Below, in pieces: positions 17,661 to 27,054 of a stretch of DNA of 64,000 nt; the stretch's first letter is position 1; the number at the start of each line of letters is the position of its first letter. The stretch covers positions 620,001 through 684,000 of the forward strand of contig CAVTWD010000009.1 of the NCBI GenBank assembly GCA_963738325.1, in the 5' to 3' direction. The DNA is from CAVTWD01 sp963738325 (GTDB lineage: Bacteria > Actinomycetota > Acidimicrobiia > Acidimicrobiales > Ilumatobacteraceae). The position numbers and the translations under genes are program-made. The notes below the pieces were generated by a model, which was not told the origin of the DNA, made no database searches, and saw only the letters and a program-made list of their open reading frames with translations.

Positions 17661-18323
17661 TCAGGTGAGGAGGTAGGGCGTCTCACGGTGCGGCTTGGCG
17701 TAGCGCATGTGGAGGGCGATCGCGGCGGCCGCGAGCGCGGCGTAGGCGCACCACAGCGATGTGAGTCCGTCGAGGGTGAGCCGGGCGAGAAGCGCGACGA
17801 CGGCGAGGTTGGCGAGGCCGAAGATCGCGATGTGGCGGTAGCCGGAGAACAGCAGGGCACCGCAGATCGCGATGACGTAGAGGGCGACGACGAGACCGCC
17901 GTGGCTGAGTTGCACGGTGTAGGTGAGGTGGTATGGGTGGGCGGCGGCGTCGATCGGCGCAGCGAGCATCGCTGCGAGCAGCACCGCGGAGACGCCCGCG
18001 CCAAGCGCCACGAAGGGAGCCATCTGCCATCGCCGGCGGGTGGTCGGTTCGAGCGTGAGGACGGCGAGCGGAACGAAGATCGGGAGGACGACGAAAGCGA
18101 TCAGCAGGTAGATCCACAGCGCGACTCGGCCGACCGCCTGCGGTACGTGGCCTTCGACGCCCCACCAGACGAACGCTTCGACCAGCTGATGGACGCCGAG
18201 CAACACTGGCAGCGTCGCGAGCAAGAGGTGACTGCTGCGGCCCCGTAGATGGCGGTAGGCGTCGACGCCGATGGCAGCGACCAGCGTCCCGCCGACGATG
18301 TCAGCCGGCGCGGAGAAGCACAC
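17661..18323 (-). CDS. DUF6629-like multi-pass membrane protein
   Basis: 220 residues from GTG, starting MCFSAPADIVGGTLVAAIG with the MCFSA start, the basic AYRHLRGRS loop and LLGVHQLVEAFVWW that mark the DUF6629 family. About seven hydrophobic helices. The function of the family is unknown. It ends LHMRYAKPHRETPYLLT. Encoded 28 bases downstream of the sensor kinase on the same strand. Confidence 0.75.
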   Translation of the reverse strand: MCFSAPADIVGGTLVAAIGVDAYRHLRGRSSHLLLATLPVLLGVHQLVEAFVWWGVEGHVPQAVGRVALWIYLLIAFVVLPIFVPLAVLTLEPTTRRRWQMAPFVALGAGVSAVLLAAMLAAPIDAAAHPYHLTYTVQLSHGGLVVALYVIAICGALLFSGYRHIAIFGLANLAVVALLARLTLDGLTSLWCAYAALAAAAIALHMRYAKPHRETPYLLT

Positions 18324-18350
18324 GTCGCACCGGCGGTCCGGGGGCGTCGC

Positions 18351-19631
18351 TCATGCCGGCTGGGGTGACCGCCGGACCGGCACCTGCCAGGTGAGCAGGG
18401 AACCGCCCGAGGGTTGGGGGCTGATGGCGGAGCCGCCTCCCAGGTCCCGCGCCCGTTCGGCCATGTTGATGAGCCCCAGGCCGCCCAGCACCTCGGCGGG
18501 CACCCCGACCGCGTCGTCGGACACCGTGAGGGTGACGTCGTCGGCCACGCTCACGGTCACGCGGACGTGGCCGGCCTGGGCGTGCTGGGCGATGCTGGAC
18601 AGCGCTTCCCGCAGCACTGGTACGAGGTGGTCGGCGATGTGGACGTCCATCGTTTCGATGGGGCCGTCGAACTGCAGGCGGGGCTCGAACCCGAGCCCGC
18701 CGGTGGCCTCGGTGACCACCTGGAGCAAGCGGCCCCGGAGCTCACCCGGCGCCGACGCCGCGGCGCCCTGCAGGCCGCGGGCGATGCGTTCCCGGTCCTC
18801 AGCCACGGCCAGCACCCGTTCGGCCTCGTGCAGGGCGTCCTGGCTTTGGCGCAGCTGCGCTTCGGCGGCCAGGCGGGCCGTGATGTCTCGGGCCAGGGTG
18901 ATCACCGACGGGCGGCGGTCGGCGCCGCTCGTCGCCGAATGCAGCGTCTTCTCGACGGGGACTTCCGAGCCGCCCTTCGCCAGCAGGGTTGACCGCCGCA
19001 CCAACGATGATGAGCCGTCAGCGAAAAGCTCGTCGACGAGGCGGCGCTACTCGGACTCGGTCGTGTACGGGTTCAGATGCGGCGGCGTCATCGTCAACAG
19101 CTCGTCGCGCCGGTAGCCCAGCAGCAGCACCGCCCCCTCGTTGACGAACGAGAACCGCAACGTGACAGCGTCGAAGACGAACACCCCGTCGTCGGTAGCG
19201 TCGAACGTTCGCAGCACCCGGTGCAGCTGATCCTCGGCTGCGGCTCGCTCGGTGACGTCACGCACGGCCGCCACGACGAAGATGTCATCGTCGAGGCGCA
19301 GCGGGCTCACGCTGATCTCGACCGGGACCTCCGAGCCGTCCGAGCGCCGGGCCCACAACTCCAAACCGGTCCCCATGGCCCGCACTGTCGGCTCGGCCCG
19401 GAAGCGGGTGCGGTGCGCCTGATGCACCGCCCGTAGCGCCTCGGGCAACAAGTCGTCGACCACTCGACCCAGCAGGTCCTCCAGACCGAACCCGAACAGC
19501 TCCCCGGCGTGGTTGTTCACGAACACGATCTCACCGGAGCCAGCAACGATCAACGTGGCGTCGGGGGTGGCGTCCAGCAACGACCACGCGACGTCGCCGT
19601 ATGACTTGAGCAGCGGTGACCAGACACCCAT
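18351..19631 (-). pseudogene. PAS-PAS sensor kinase of the DevS/NarX type, amber stop and missing DHp helix
   Basis: Start ATG 19631, supported by GGAGGGACGG upstream. First PAS ~8-120 (ATPDATLIVAGSGEIVFVNN), second PAS from ~145 (VFVFDAVTLRFSFVNEGAVL). An in-frame TAG at 19047-19049 interrupts TESE*RRLVDELFADG; the frame is otherwise unbroken to 18351. Further on, EDRERIARG is followed at once by LQGAAASAPGELRGRLLQ, so the ~60-residue dimerisation helix with the phosphoacceptor His (normally ARDLHD...) is missing. The ATPase-like end (LREALSSIAQHAQAGHV and GLGLINMAERARDLGGG) is present. Unlikely to work as a kinase. Confidence 0.7.
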
Positions 19632-19774
19632 GACGACCGTCCCTCCATCGGAGTTCTCACCGGAGGTAGCAGCGGTCCGGGGTCTCGGGACCTTCACTAC
19701 TTGCGACGAAAGACACAGCCACAATAGCCGCCGGCCGGGATCGGGATCCCCCGCCACCGTGACCGCCGCTGGGA

Positions 19775-20492
19775 CTACGCCTTCAAGTGGGCGGCGAAGA
19801 ACGCGATGATCCGCCGCCGAGCATCGAGCGCCGAGGCCTCGTGATAGCCGGCGCCGGGTGACAGCTGTCCGAGGACGGCGAACAGCAGCGCGCGTGTGGT
19901 CCCGGCACCGTCGTGATCGTTGATGAACCCGTGCCCGGCTTCCGGGTACTCCTTCACGTCATGCTCCACCCCAACCTCGGCCAGCACACGGTGGAGGCGG
20001 GCCGCCCCCCCGAAGCATCCGATCCTTGCCGCCATAGCTGGCGACGATCGGACAGGCGTTGCCGAGGAAGTTCGACGCGTAAGCGTCCTTCGGCGCGGTG
20101 CCGTAGTTGACACTCACCACGTTGAACCGACGGCCGGGAGCCAGCAACAGCCAGGCCCCCGCCCATGCGGAAACCGATCACCCCGACGGCGCCGGTGCAC
20201 TCACCGCGGCCAGCCAAGCGCGAGCCGCCTCGGTGTCATCGAACCACCTCCCGCGCCGAGGGCGAACCTCGCGCATCACCGCCACCATGCAGGCCACCTT
20301 CTTCCCGTCCTGGAAGAAGTCGGGCGCGACCGCCAGGTACGCCTCGCCTGCCAACCAGTCCGCCTGGCGCCGCAAGTCGTGGCTCATCCCCAGGGCGTCA
20401 TGAACCACCACGACGCCAGGCCACGGACCAGAACCCGCCGGCGTGGCCAGGTAGGCATCCGGTTCCCCGTGCGGCGACGTGATCGCTGTCAT
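19775..20492 (-). pseudogene. dienelactone hydrolase family protein, several frameshifts and Cys-to-Arg at the nucleophile
   Basis: Reading three frames in turn gives a normal-length (~240 residue) protein: MTAITSPHGEPDAYLATP and GVVVVHDALGMS at the start, a middle piece GAVGVIGFRMGGGLAV, then YGGKDRML and the His region EYPEAGHGFIND, ending FFAAHLKA. In this family the nucleophile motif is GFCxGG; here the codon at 20167-20169 is CGC (Arg). Breaks fall near 20190, 20150 and 19985. The Asp and His of the triad remain. Probably inactive if the sequence is right. Confidence 0.65.
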
Positions 20493-20499
20493 TCCCACC

Positions 20500-20805
20500 G
20501 TGACAGCATCGCATCGGACGCCGCCAGGCCCAGGGCAGACGGCAGACGAGAGATAGCCGCGTTAGCAGAAGGTCGGAGGGCTGGCTGTTGGGGTTCGTGT
20601 GTCGTTGCTGCCGCGGTTGCTGCCATCTTGGTAGAACCGGCTCACGTCAGGGTGTCTGACATGGCACTTCGCCAGGAGCTGGCCGGTGCGGTCGGAATCC
20701 CACTCCTTCCGCTGCTGGCGGTTCATCGCCAGGTGGGACGTGACCGAAATGGCCTCTGAACAGGGGTAACGAGTCGCCGAAGGTTACCGAGGTTCGTGCA
20801 GGTTC
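20500..20805. other. region without a recognisable gene
   Basis: About 300 bases before the integrase remnant. No coding signal, tRNA or clear attachment-site repeat was seen. Confidence 0.4.
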
Positions 20806-21870
20806 GTGGAGCGTTACGGCCGCGGTTACTGCCGAAGCAGTACTCTCGCGGCCCGGCCGCGGCGCCCGACCGGCAAGCGAAGCAAGACCGAGGAAGGCTC
20901 CTGGCTCGTCCATGGTAAGGCCGCCAACGGCGAGGGCTCATTTACCCCCGTGCCGACGGCCGCTGGACGGCGACGACGCCGCCGGGAGGACCCGTACGGT
21001 CAGCGCCCGGACGCGCGAACTGGTCCTGGCCAAGCGGGCGGCAGCACTCGAGGACGTGAGGGACCAGGCGCCCACGCGCTTCGACCGGTCGACAACCGTG
21101 GCGGCGCTGGCCGACTGGTGGCTCGTGAACGTCGCGTCGACACAGGTGCGTGCCAGCTCGCTCGCCAAGTACGAGGGTGGCGTGGGCCGGATCAAGAACG
21201 CACTCGGTACCGCCGCCGTGGCGGAGCTCCGGCCCGCGCACGTCCAGGCGTGGCTCACAAAGCTGTGAGCGGGACGGTCTGGCGGCGAAGACCGCGGCGG
21301 ACACGCGTGTGACCCTGCGTCAGGTGTTGTCGGTGGCGGTGGCGTACCGCCTTGCCGCCTCGAACGTGACTGACGCGGTCAAGCCACCGCAGGCACATCG
21401 GCACCAGGCACGGGCGTTGACACCGGCGGAGGCGCGGCGGCTCATCACGGCCGCCGCCACCGACCGGTTCGGTGCCACGGCGGCACTGCTCTTCGTGCAG
21501 GGCTGGCGGGTCAGCGAAGTACTCGGCCTCGCGTGGGGAGACATCGACTTCGAAGTCGGCACAGCAATGGTGCAACGTGCCGCGGTCGACGTCGACGGGC
21601 AGGGCACAGTGCTCGGACCTCCGAAGACTCCCGGCTCCCGAGGCCCGCACCACCTCGCACCCGGCGTCCTCGCACTGGTCGAGATGCGCCAGCGCATCCA
21701 GCAGCAGAAGCGCCAAGCCGCAGCCGGGTGGCTCGCACACGTCTACGACGGGGAACCGGTGGAGCTCGTGTTCACAACGAAGGACGGGGGGATCGTCAAC
21801 CGGCAGGCGATCACGAAAGTGCTGGCTCGAGCCGCGGCCTCCGCCGGCTTCCCCGGGTCGCGAACCCTCA
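20806..21870 (+). pseudogene. phage-type tyrosine integrase, N-terminal and core part only
   Basis: Reconstructed through frameshifts near 20945, 21000 and 21257. The N-terminus (TGKRSKTEEGSWLVHGKAA and YPRADGRWTATTPP) is the AP2-like arm-binding region. SSLAKYEGGVGRIKNALGTA then VQAWLTKL...RDGLAAKTAADT is the SAM-like domain. RLAASNVTDAVKPP and LTPAEARRLI lead to the first catalytic Arg in GWRVSEVLGLAWGDIDF. After GFPGSRTLT the protein changes identity, so the HxLRH box and the catalytic Tyr are missing. The 21257 break is a single inserted T before GAGCGG. Confidence 0.7.
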
Positions 21871-21889
21871 CCGGCCGAGGCGTCGAACA

Positions 21890-22060
21890 GGTCGACGTCG
21901 TCCGGCTCGTGGTCGGATTGATCCCTGCCAGCCTCATCGCAAGCCGCTCCGCACACCGCGTCGAAGGACCAACGCTGCGACGTGCCTTCGGGCTGTTCCT
22001 CATCCTCTTCGGCGTCTCGCTCACGCTGTACAGACTCGTCAACCCCGAACCCCACCCGCG
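21890..22060 (+). pseudogene. TauE/SafE permease C-terminal fragment, fused to the integrase remnant
   Basis: In the same open frame as the integrase, VGLIPASLIASRSAHRVEG then LRRAFGLFLILFGVSLTLYRL matches the last helices of TauE/SafE sulfite exporters. The join at ~21870-21890 is abrupt. This is a relic from a rearrangement or a misassembly. Confidence 0.55.
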
Positions 22061-22086
22061 CTCGCCGCGCTCGGGCACGCGTGTCA

Positions 22087-22700
22087 TCAGGCATCCGCCC
22101 AGCGAGGACCCGCGACGAGCACGGGCATGGACGCGTTGCGCACGACGGTCTCCGACACGCTGCCGAGCACGATCCGCGCAACGCCCGACCGGCCGTGGCT
22201 ACCCACGCCGATCAGGGAACTGCCGCGTTCACGTGCGTGGTTGACCAGCACCGATGCAGCGTTGAAGCCGTGGAGCGGCACCGCGTCGACATGGACGCCG
22301 CGCTGGCGCACGGCGTCACGCAGCGACGCGAGATCTGCAATCGCCCGCCGGAAGCGACCAGGGAGGCCGCGGCGAACGTGGCCGCCTGCGCGCCGTCGGA
22401 GCCGTCGGAGCCGTCGGTGCCGACCATGATCGACGCCCGGTCCGCCAGCATCCACCCCCTATCGATCTCGGGGCCGACGAGAACGAGCGGGCCCCTCGCC
22501 TCACGGACGCGGCCTGCGCGACGCTCCCGAGCAGGGCGGCGCGCAGCGCCCCGCGGCCGTGCGTTGCCATACAGACAAGGGCGCCGGGCTCGGCCGCGGC
22601 CTCGACGATCGCCTCCACCGGGCCATGGTCAGAGATGACCCAGGGCTCGACGGGGCCGTCGAGGAACGCGACGTGAGCGTTGAGATAGCTGCTCATCGTC
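22087..22700 (-). pseudogene. tandem universal stress protein (UspA), frameshifted
   Basis: First module from ~22697: LNAHVAFLDGPVEPWVISD, PGALVCMATHGRGALRAALL. The second module begins near ADRASIMVGTDGSDGSDG and ends VLVNHARERGSSLIGVGSHGRSG, VARIVLGSVSETVVRNASMP, stopping at 22087. Both carry the ATP-binding G-rich loop. At least two frameshifts (about 22500 and 22340) separate the pieces. The start of the first module is missing or joined to other sequence at ~22700. Confidence 0.6.
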
Positions 22701-22748
22701 GTGTCGCGAGCGTCAGGCCACCGTGCGGCCATCCGGACGAGCGGTGCA

Positions 22749-22994
22749 CTAACCCGTCGGGCAAGCTGCACACCACACACTGGTGCCGTCGAGTTCGCCG
22801 GTATCGGTGAGGCGGGCGATGACGGCCGGGTTGAGCCCACGACGAGGTCGTTGGTGCCGGCCAGAAGCACCGGTGACAGGCCGGCGTCGCGGGCGGCGAA
22901 CCATCGGTCGACCGCGGCGGTGATCATCGTCTCCGGGATGTCGGTGGAGCAGGCCGCCCTGACCGACCTGCGTGACAGGTCAATCGCCCCGAGC
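22749..22994 (-). pseudogene. unrecognised gene fragment
   Basis: After allowing one frameshift near 22830, the minus strand reads AACSTDIPETMITAAVDRW, FAARDAGLSPVLLAGTND, LVVGLNPAVIARLTDTGE and ends SVWCAACPTG at 22749. It looks like the tail of a real protein, but I do not recognise it and there is no start. Confidence 0.35.
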
Positions 22995-23003
22995 CGTCGA
23001 GGC

Positions 23004-23480
23004 CTACCTCACCCACGGGCACGTCGTCGTCGGCGTGTCCTCGGCGAGGCGGTTCGCGTAGCCGAGGTTCGGCGGTGTGCCGAACACGTTGATCCAACCC
23101 TTCGTCTGCGGGATGCGCGCGGCGGCCGTGAGGTTCGGCGCCGTGTTCATCGAGATCTGTGTGTTGTTGTGCTCCTTCAGGATGATCCCGTCGAGTGTTG
23201 AGCGCCACGCGAGCTGAGCACGCGCGGGGGTGTGGGGCGACAAGGAGCGTGAGCACGACGCTCCCGCGATGCGGCAGACGGTCGGCGTGCACCATCTCGG
23301 AGAGGTAGGTGGTGTGCAGGTCGTGGCCGACCTGGGAGTCGTAGTCGGCGTTCGAGAGGTCGACCCACAACGACGGGTACCTCTGATGGTCGGCCGGCAG
23401 CCGGGTGTACGGGAAGAAGTGGAAAGAACTGGAAGGACTGGAACTCCGCTTCGTCGACGAGACCCATCGCCCCGCAAGTG
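23004..23480 (-). pseudogene. unrecognised gene fragment
   Basis: Composite of two or three frames: SLWVDLSNADYDSQVGHDLH, TTYLSEMVHADRLPHRGSVV, STLDGIILKEHNNTQISMNT and KGWINVFGTPPNLGYANRL, ending TTTCPWVR at 23004. The coherence across frames argues for a once-functional gene with several single-base shifts. No family identified; no start seen. Confidence 0.35.
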
Positions 23481-23499
23481 TGTCGGTGCAGTGCTGTTC

Positions 23500-23680
23500 C
23501 TAGCCCAAGAACTCCAGCAGGCGTGGCCTGACGGCCTCGGCGCGCGTCCCATTCCATGAGGTGGCCGGCGCCGACCACGAAGTCCGGCGGGACGCCGGCG
23601 GCGGCCCACGCCGCCAACACCCCGACGGGAGCAGCTCGTCCTGGTCGCCCCAGAGCGCCCGGGACGGGCAGCGAACGCGC
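23500..23680 (-). pseudogene. alpha/beta hydrolase C-terminal fragment
   Basis: The tail RCPSRALWGDQDELLP, then (one frame over) PPDFVVGAGHLMEWDA and PEAVRPRLLEFLG is the acid-plus-histidine end of an alpha/beta hydrolase. Only ~60 residues remain; the nucleophile half is absent. Confidence 0.5.
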
Positions 23681-23900
23681 TGGAGGCGACCGGCTTGGCC
23701 CCGGTCGCCATCGTGACCCCGAACACCGGGGCGAGCCTGGTCGACGCGGCCGGGCCCGACGACGTCCTCGTCGTGGGCGCGACCGGCCACAGCGCCATCG
23801 GTCGCCTGCTGCTGGGCTCCGTCGCCACTAACTACGTGCATCACGCTCGAGGTCCGGTGGTCGTCGTGCCCGGCCGGGTTCGCCCCGAGGGCGGCACGAC
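23680..23900 (+). pseudogene. UspA C-terminal fragment
   Basis: LAPVAIVTPNTGASLVDAAG, PDDVLVVGATGHSAIGRLLL then GSVATNYVHHARGPVVVVPG is the end of a universal stress protein. The N-terminal half is missing and the minus-strand hydrolase fragment abuts it. It leads in the same frame into SulP, which has its own start. Confidence 0.55.
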
Positions 23901-23988
23901 TCCCGCGGAGTCCGAGCCCCCGCGCCGGGCCGGAGGGGTATCTCGGCTGAGCGGTCAGCGGAAACGCCAGGTAGGGCACGATGGGTGC

Positions 23989-25683
23989 GTGCGCTGGCTG
24001 CCCGGGATCGACACGCTGCGCCGTTACGAGCGCGCGTGGCTGCCGCACGATCTGACGGCCGGCATCGTGCTGAGCGCCCTGCTCGTCCCGGCGGGCATGG
24101 CCTACGCCGAGGCCGCCGGGCTGCCGCCGGTCAACGGGCTCTACGCGACGATCGTCGTCCTGGTCGTCTACGCGCTGCTTGGCCCGTCGAAGATCCTGGT
24201 GCTCGGCCCGGACTCGTCGCTCGCACCGATCATCGCGGCCGCCGTGCTCCCGCTCGCGGCGGGCGATCCGCAGCGGGCCGTCCAGCTGGCGGCGATGCTC
24301 GCCCTGATGTCGGGGGCGGTCTGCGTGCTCGCCGGCGTGGCCCGCTTCGGCTTCGCGACGGACCTCCTCTCGCTGCCGGTCCGCCACGGCTACATGAACG
24401 GCATCGCCTTGACGATCATCGCGATCCAGCTGCCGAAGCTGTTCGGGTTCTCAGCGTCGGGCAGCACTGCCCTGGAGGCCAGCCGCAACTTCGTGCAGGA
24501 CGTGGCCGACAGCGAGACCGTCGGCGCGGCGCTCGCCATCGGCGTCGGCTGCCTCGTCACCATCGTCGTGCTGCGGTGGCTGACGCCGATCGTGCCGGGC
24601 TTCCTCGTGGCCGTCGCGGGCGCCATCCTCGCCGTGGTGGTGTTCGAGCCGAACGGCGTCTCGATGGTCGGCGTGCTGCCGCAAGGGTTTCCGCATCCGT
24701 CGTTCCCGAGTGTCGGTCTCTCGGACGTGAGCCAGCTGCTGGCCGGAGCGCTGGGCGTCGCCCTCGTGTCGTTCACCGACACCAGCGTTCTCTCGCGTAC
24801 GTTCTCGTTGCGCCGCGGCGACCACGTCGACGAGAACCAGGAGCTGATCGCGCTGGGTCTCACGAACGTGGCCGCCGGGTTCTTCCAGGGCTTCTCGTCG
24901 AGCGCCAGCTCGTCCCGCACGCCGGTGGCGGAGGCCTCCGGCGCTCGCACGCAGCTGACGGGCGTCGTGGGCGCGGTCGCCGTACTGATCCTGTTGCTGT
25001 GGCTTCCGGGGCTGTTCCGGAACCTCCCGTCGTCGGCGCTGGCCGCGATCGTGATCGCGTCGGCGATCCGCCTCTTCGAGGTTCGCAGCGTCCTCCGGCT
25101 GGCCCACGCTCGCCGCAGCGAGCTCGTCATCAGCCTCGTCGCCTTTGCCGGCGTGGCGGTGCTCGGCGTCCTCCCCGGGCTGGGCATCGCCGTCGCCGTC
25201 TCGCTCCTGAACTTCGTGAGGCGGGCGTGGATGCCACACAGCGTCGAGCTCGTCCGCGTCGACGGCATGAAGGGCTATCACGACGGCGAACGGCACCCCG
25301 AAGGCCGCCAGGTGCCCGGGCTCCTCCTCTTCCGCTTCGACGCGCCGTTGTTCTTCGCCAACGCCGATGTCTTCCTCGAGCGCGTCGTCGACCTCGTCGA
25401 CGAGCACAAGGACACGGCGTGGGTCGTGGTGACGGCGGAGCCGGTGACGGACGTGGACTCGACAGCGGCGGACATGCTCCAGCGCCTCCACGACGAGCTG
25501 CAGCGCCGGCACCTGACTCTTGCCTTCGCCGAGCTGAAGGGGCACGTGCGCGACGTGCTCGACCGCTTCAGGCTGGTCGACCTGATCGGCGCGAACCGCT
25601 TCTACCGCACCGTCGGCGAGGCGGTGAAGGCCTACGTCCGCGAGGAACGCGTCGAGTGGACGGACTGGGAGGACCGCCCCTGA
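23989..25683 (+). CDS. SulP-family anion (sulfate/bicarbonate-type) transporter with STAS domain
   Basis: 564 residues from GTG 23989, chosen as the first codon of the conserved VRWLPGIDTLRRYERAWL start; upstream residues belong to a UspA fragment. The SulP signature region LSALLVPAGMAYAEAAGLPP is at ~25-50, with 10-12 further hydrophobic segments. The cytoplasmic STAS domain (~435-555) has PLFFANADVFLERVVDLVDE and DVDSTAADML, where the Ser is the site phosphorylated in relatives. Intact. Sulfate uptake fits the sulfur genes nearby, but bicarbonate or other anions are possible. Confidence 0.92.
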   Translation: MRWLPGIDTLRRYERAWLPHDLTAGIVLSALLVPAGMAYAEAAGLPPVNGLYATIVVLVVYALLGPSKILVLGPDSSLAPIIAAAVLPLAAGDPQRAVQLAAMLALMSGAVCVLAGVARFGFATDLLSLPVRHGYMNGIALTIIAIQLPKLFGFSASGSTALEASRNFVQDVADSETVGAALAIGVGCLVTIVVLRWLTPIVPGFLVAVAGAILAVVVFEPNGVSMVGVLPQGFPHPSFPSVGLSDVSQLLAGALGVALVSFTDTSVLSRTFSLRRGDHVDENQELIALGLTNVAAGFFQGFSSSASSSRTPVAEASGARTQLTGVVGAVAVLILLLWLPGLFRNLPSSALAAIVIASAIRLFEVRSVLRLAHARRSELVISLVAFAGVAVLGVLPGLGIAVAVSLLNFVRRAWMPHSVELVRVDGMKGYHDGERHPEGRQVPGLLLFRFDAPLFFANADVFLERVVDLVDEHKDTAWVVVTAEPVTDVDSTAADMLQRLHDELQRRHLTLAFAELKGHVRDVLDRFRLVDLIGANRFYRTVGEAVKAYVREERVEWTDWEDRP

Positions 25684-25685
25684 GA

Positions 25686-25701
25686 ACCTGGCCCTCCAGG
25701 T
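25686..25701 (+). terminator. hairpin just after SulP
   Basis: ACCTGG-CCCT-CCAGGT, a 6-bp perfect stem with tetraloop starting 3 bases after the SulP stop. Short but well placed. Confidence 0.45.
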
Positions 25702-25707
25702 CCCCGC

Positions 25708-26165
25708 TCATGATGCCGTCCCCGTCAGGCACGCCCGACCGATGGCCTCGACATGGACGTGGTTCGTGCCGCAGCAGCCGCCGAACACGCGGAGCTCGGA
25801 TGCTGTGCGCGGAGCTCGGCGTACTCTCCGGCCAGCTCGATCGGGTCGCCAGCGTCAAACTCGGTCGCGGCGTCGAGCTCGGCGTGGCTCATCTTCGAGG
25901 CATTCGCGCGCAGGCCACCGATCCGGCCGACCACGCCGCGCCAGGCTCCAGCACCGAGGCGAAGCGCGTGGGATGGGCGCAGTTCAGCATGTCGTACGCC
26001 GCGAAGGCGTCGGTGGTGGCGTCCACGTCGGTGATGGCGTCCGCGAGCCGGTCGCCCGAGGGCGCGTGCCGTCGTCTCGACCCATGAACGAGACGACCAC
26101 CGGCATGCCGGCCGGAGACGCCGCTTCCACCACGCTCGCGGCGCAGCCGGTGCACGTAAGGCGTG
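25708..26165 (-). pseudogene. homocysteine S-methyltransferase, C-terminal ~150 residues, frameshifted
   Basis: Pieces in successive frames: VVEAASPAGMPVVVSFMG, RLADAITDVDATTDAFAAYD then MLNCAHPTRFASVLEPGAA, IGGLRANASKMSHAELDAA and FGGCCGTNHVHVEAIGRA. The NCAHP and GGCCG cysteines are zinc ligands of this methionine-forming enzyme. The N-terminal half is absent. Confidence 0.6.
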
Positions 26166-26350
26166 AGGGGTTCGGTGACCGACTCGTCGTTGTCGCACGC
26201 CGCTCGCAGCAACCGCGTGGTGTCAGTGTCGGCATCGTTGTCGAGGAGGCGCTCGAACCACCGGCTCGTGAGGCCGGTCGTCTCTGCGAGCCAGGCGACG
26301 AAGGCGTCGCGTCCCCTGGCGGCGTGGTGGGCGAGGTTGTCCAAGAGCGG
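26165..26350 (-). pseudogene. unrecognised fragment
   Basis: In one frame: LLDNLAHHAARGRDAFVAWL, AETTGLTSRWFERLLDN, CDNDESVTEPLTPYVHRLR. Coherent protein-like sequence between the DUF302 and methyltransferase fragments; I cannot name it. It may belong to the body of one of them or be a third relic. Confidence 0.3.
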
Positions 26351-26590
26351 ACGTTCGGGTCGAGCTCGAGGGCGGCGCGATGGGCCAGGGGCGGGTTGGC
26401 GGGCGCAGAGAATCTTGAGGGGCGACCGCTCGATGCCGAGTATGGCGGCCAGGGTGGCCGCAACGTCGATCTCGGTGAGCACGCCGGAGCCCTGTGCGCC
26501 GAGCGCGTCGCTCACCGCGTCTTCGGCCTCCGGCATGGGGTGCGGGGCGAGGCGTTCGATGGCGCGCCTCGTCAGTACCGCCCGTCCAGG
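26350..26590 (-). pseudogene. DUF302 protein, N-terminal fragment
   Basis: AIERLAPHPMPEAEDAVSDA, GVLTEIDVAATLAAILGIE, SPLKILCAR (frameshift) then NPPLAHRAALELDPNV. This matches the start of DUF302 proteins; an intact relative lies at 38848-39221. It loses the family pattern after DPNV, so the LLLPCNVV core is missing. It overlaps the end of the thioredoxin gene, as expected for a former operon partner. Confidence 0.55.
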
Positions 26591-26958
26591 CCAACCGTCG
26601 GAGCGACGGCCGCGCCGGCCCCATCGCGAGCGAGCGAGGCGAGACCAAGCTCGGCGTCGATCGCGTGTCGGGGTCGGGCTCCGACCAGCATCCGGGTCAG
26701 GGCACCGTCTTGAAACAGGCCGAGGGTCGGGATGCCCTGGACGCCATAGCGGGCTGCGATCTGCGGAGCCGCGTCGACGTTCACCTTGAGGACCTTGATA
26801 GCACCGGCGTATTGCTCAGCGCGAGCTTCGAGCTCGGGGCCGACGATCTGGCAGGGCCCGCACCAGGCGACCCAGAAGTCGACCAAGACGGGCCGGCCCG
26901 CGTGCAACACCTCACGTTCCAACGTGGCCTGGTCATCGGCGCTTGCGATGGCTCCCAT
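26572..26958 (-). CDS. thioredoxin
   Basis: About 128 residues from ATG 26958 (GAAGGAG nine bases upstream; the ATG at 26964 is too close to that site). The fold is complete: RPVLVDFWVAWCGPCQIVGP carries the redox CGPC pair, then IKVLKVNVDAAP, the cis-Pro motif GIPTLGLFQDG. A C-terminal extension (LARDGAGAAVAPTVGLDGRY) is atypical. Cytoplasmic dithiol reductase; beside a persulfide island it may reduce protein or glutathione-like persulfides. A CsoR-like site lies 81 bases upstream (27039-27054). Confidence 0.92.
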   Translation of the reverse strand: MGAIASADDQATLEREVLHAGRPVLVDFWVAWCGPCQIVGPELEARAEQYAGAIKVLKVNVDAAPQIAARYGVQGIPTLGLFQDGALTRMLVGARPRHAIDAELGLASLARDGAGAAVAPTVGLDGRY

Positions 26959-27038
26959 CAACATGCTCCTTCGTGCTTCGGCCCGGTACGACGAGGCGCC
27001 GAGGCTGCGACGCTCGTCAGCGGTGCACCGTCGAACAG

Positions 27039-27054
27039 ATACCCCCATGGGTAT
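27039..27054. promoter_or_regulatory. CsoR/CstR-type operator, site 1
   Basis: ATACCCCCATGGGTAT: perfect 6-bp arms ATACCC/GGGTAT separated by four bases. It sits between the divergent thioredoxin and DsbA-like genes. The same arms and spacing recur at 29424-29439 and, imperfectly, at 29379-29394. CsoR-family repressors, including the persulfide sensor CstR, bind G/C-tract palindromes of this kind. Confidence 0.65.

Noticed and set aside
23985..26087. 700-codon open frame overlapping SulP
   Set aside because: Shadow frame of SulP with Arg-rich translation and no motifs; SulP in the other frame is fully conserved.
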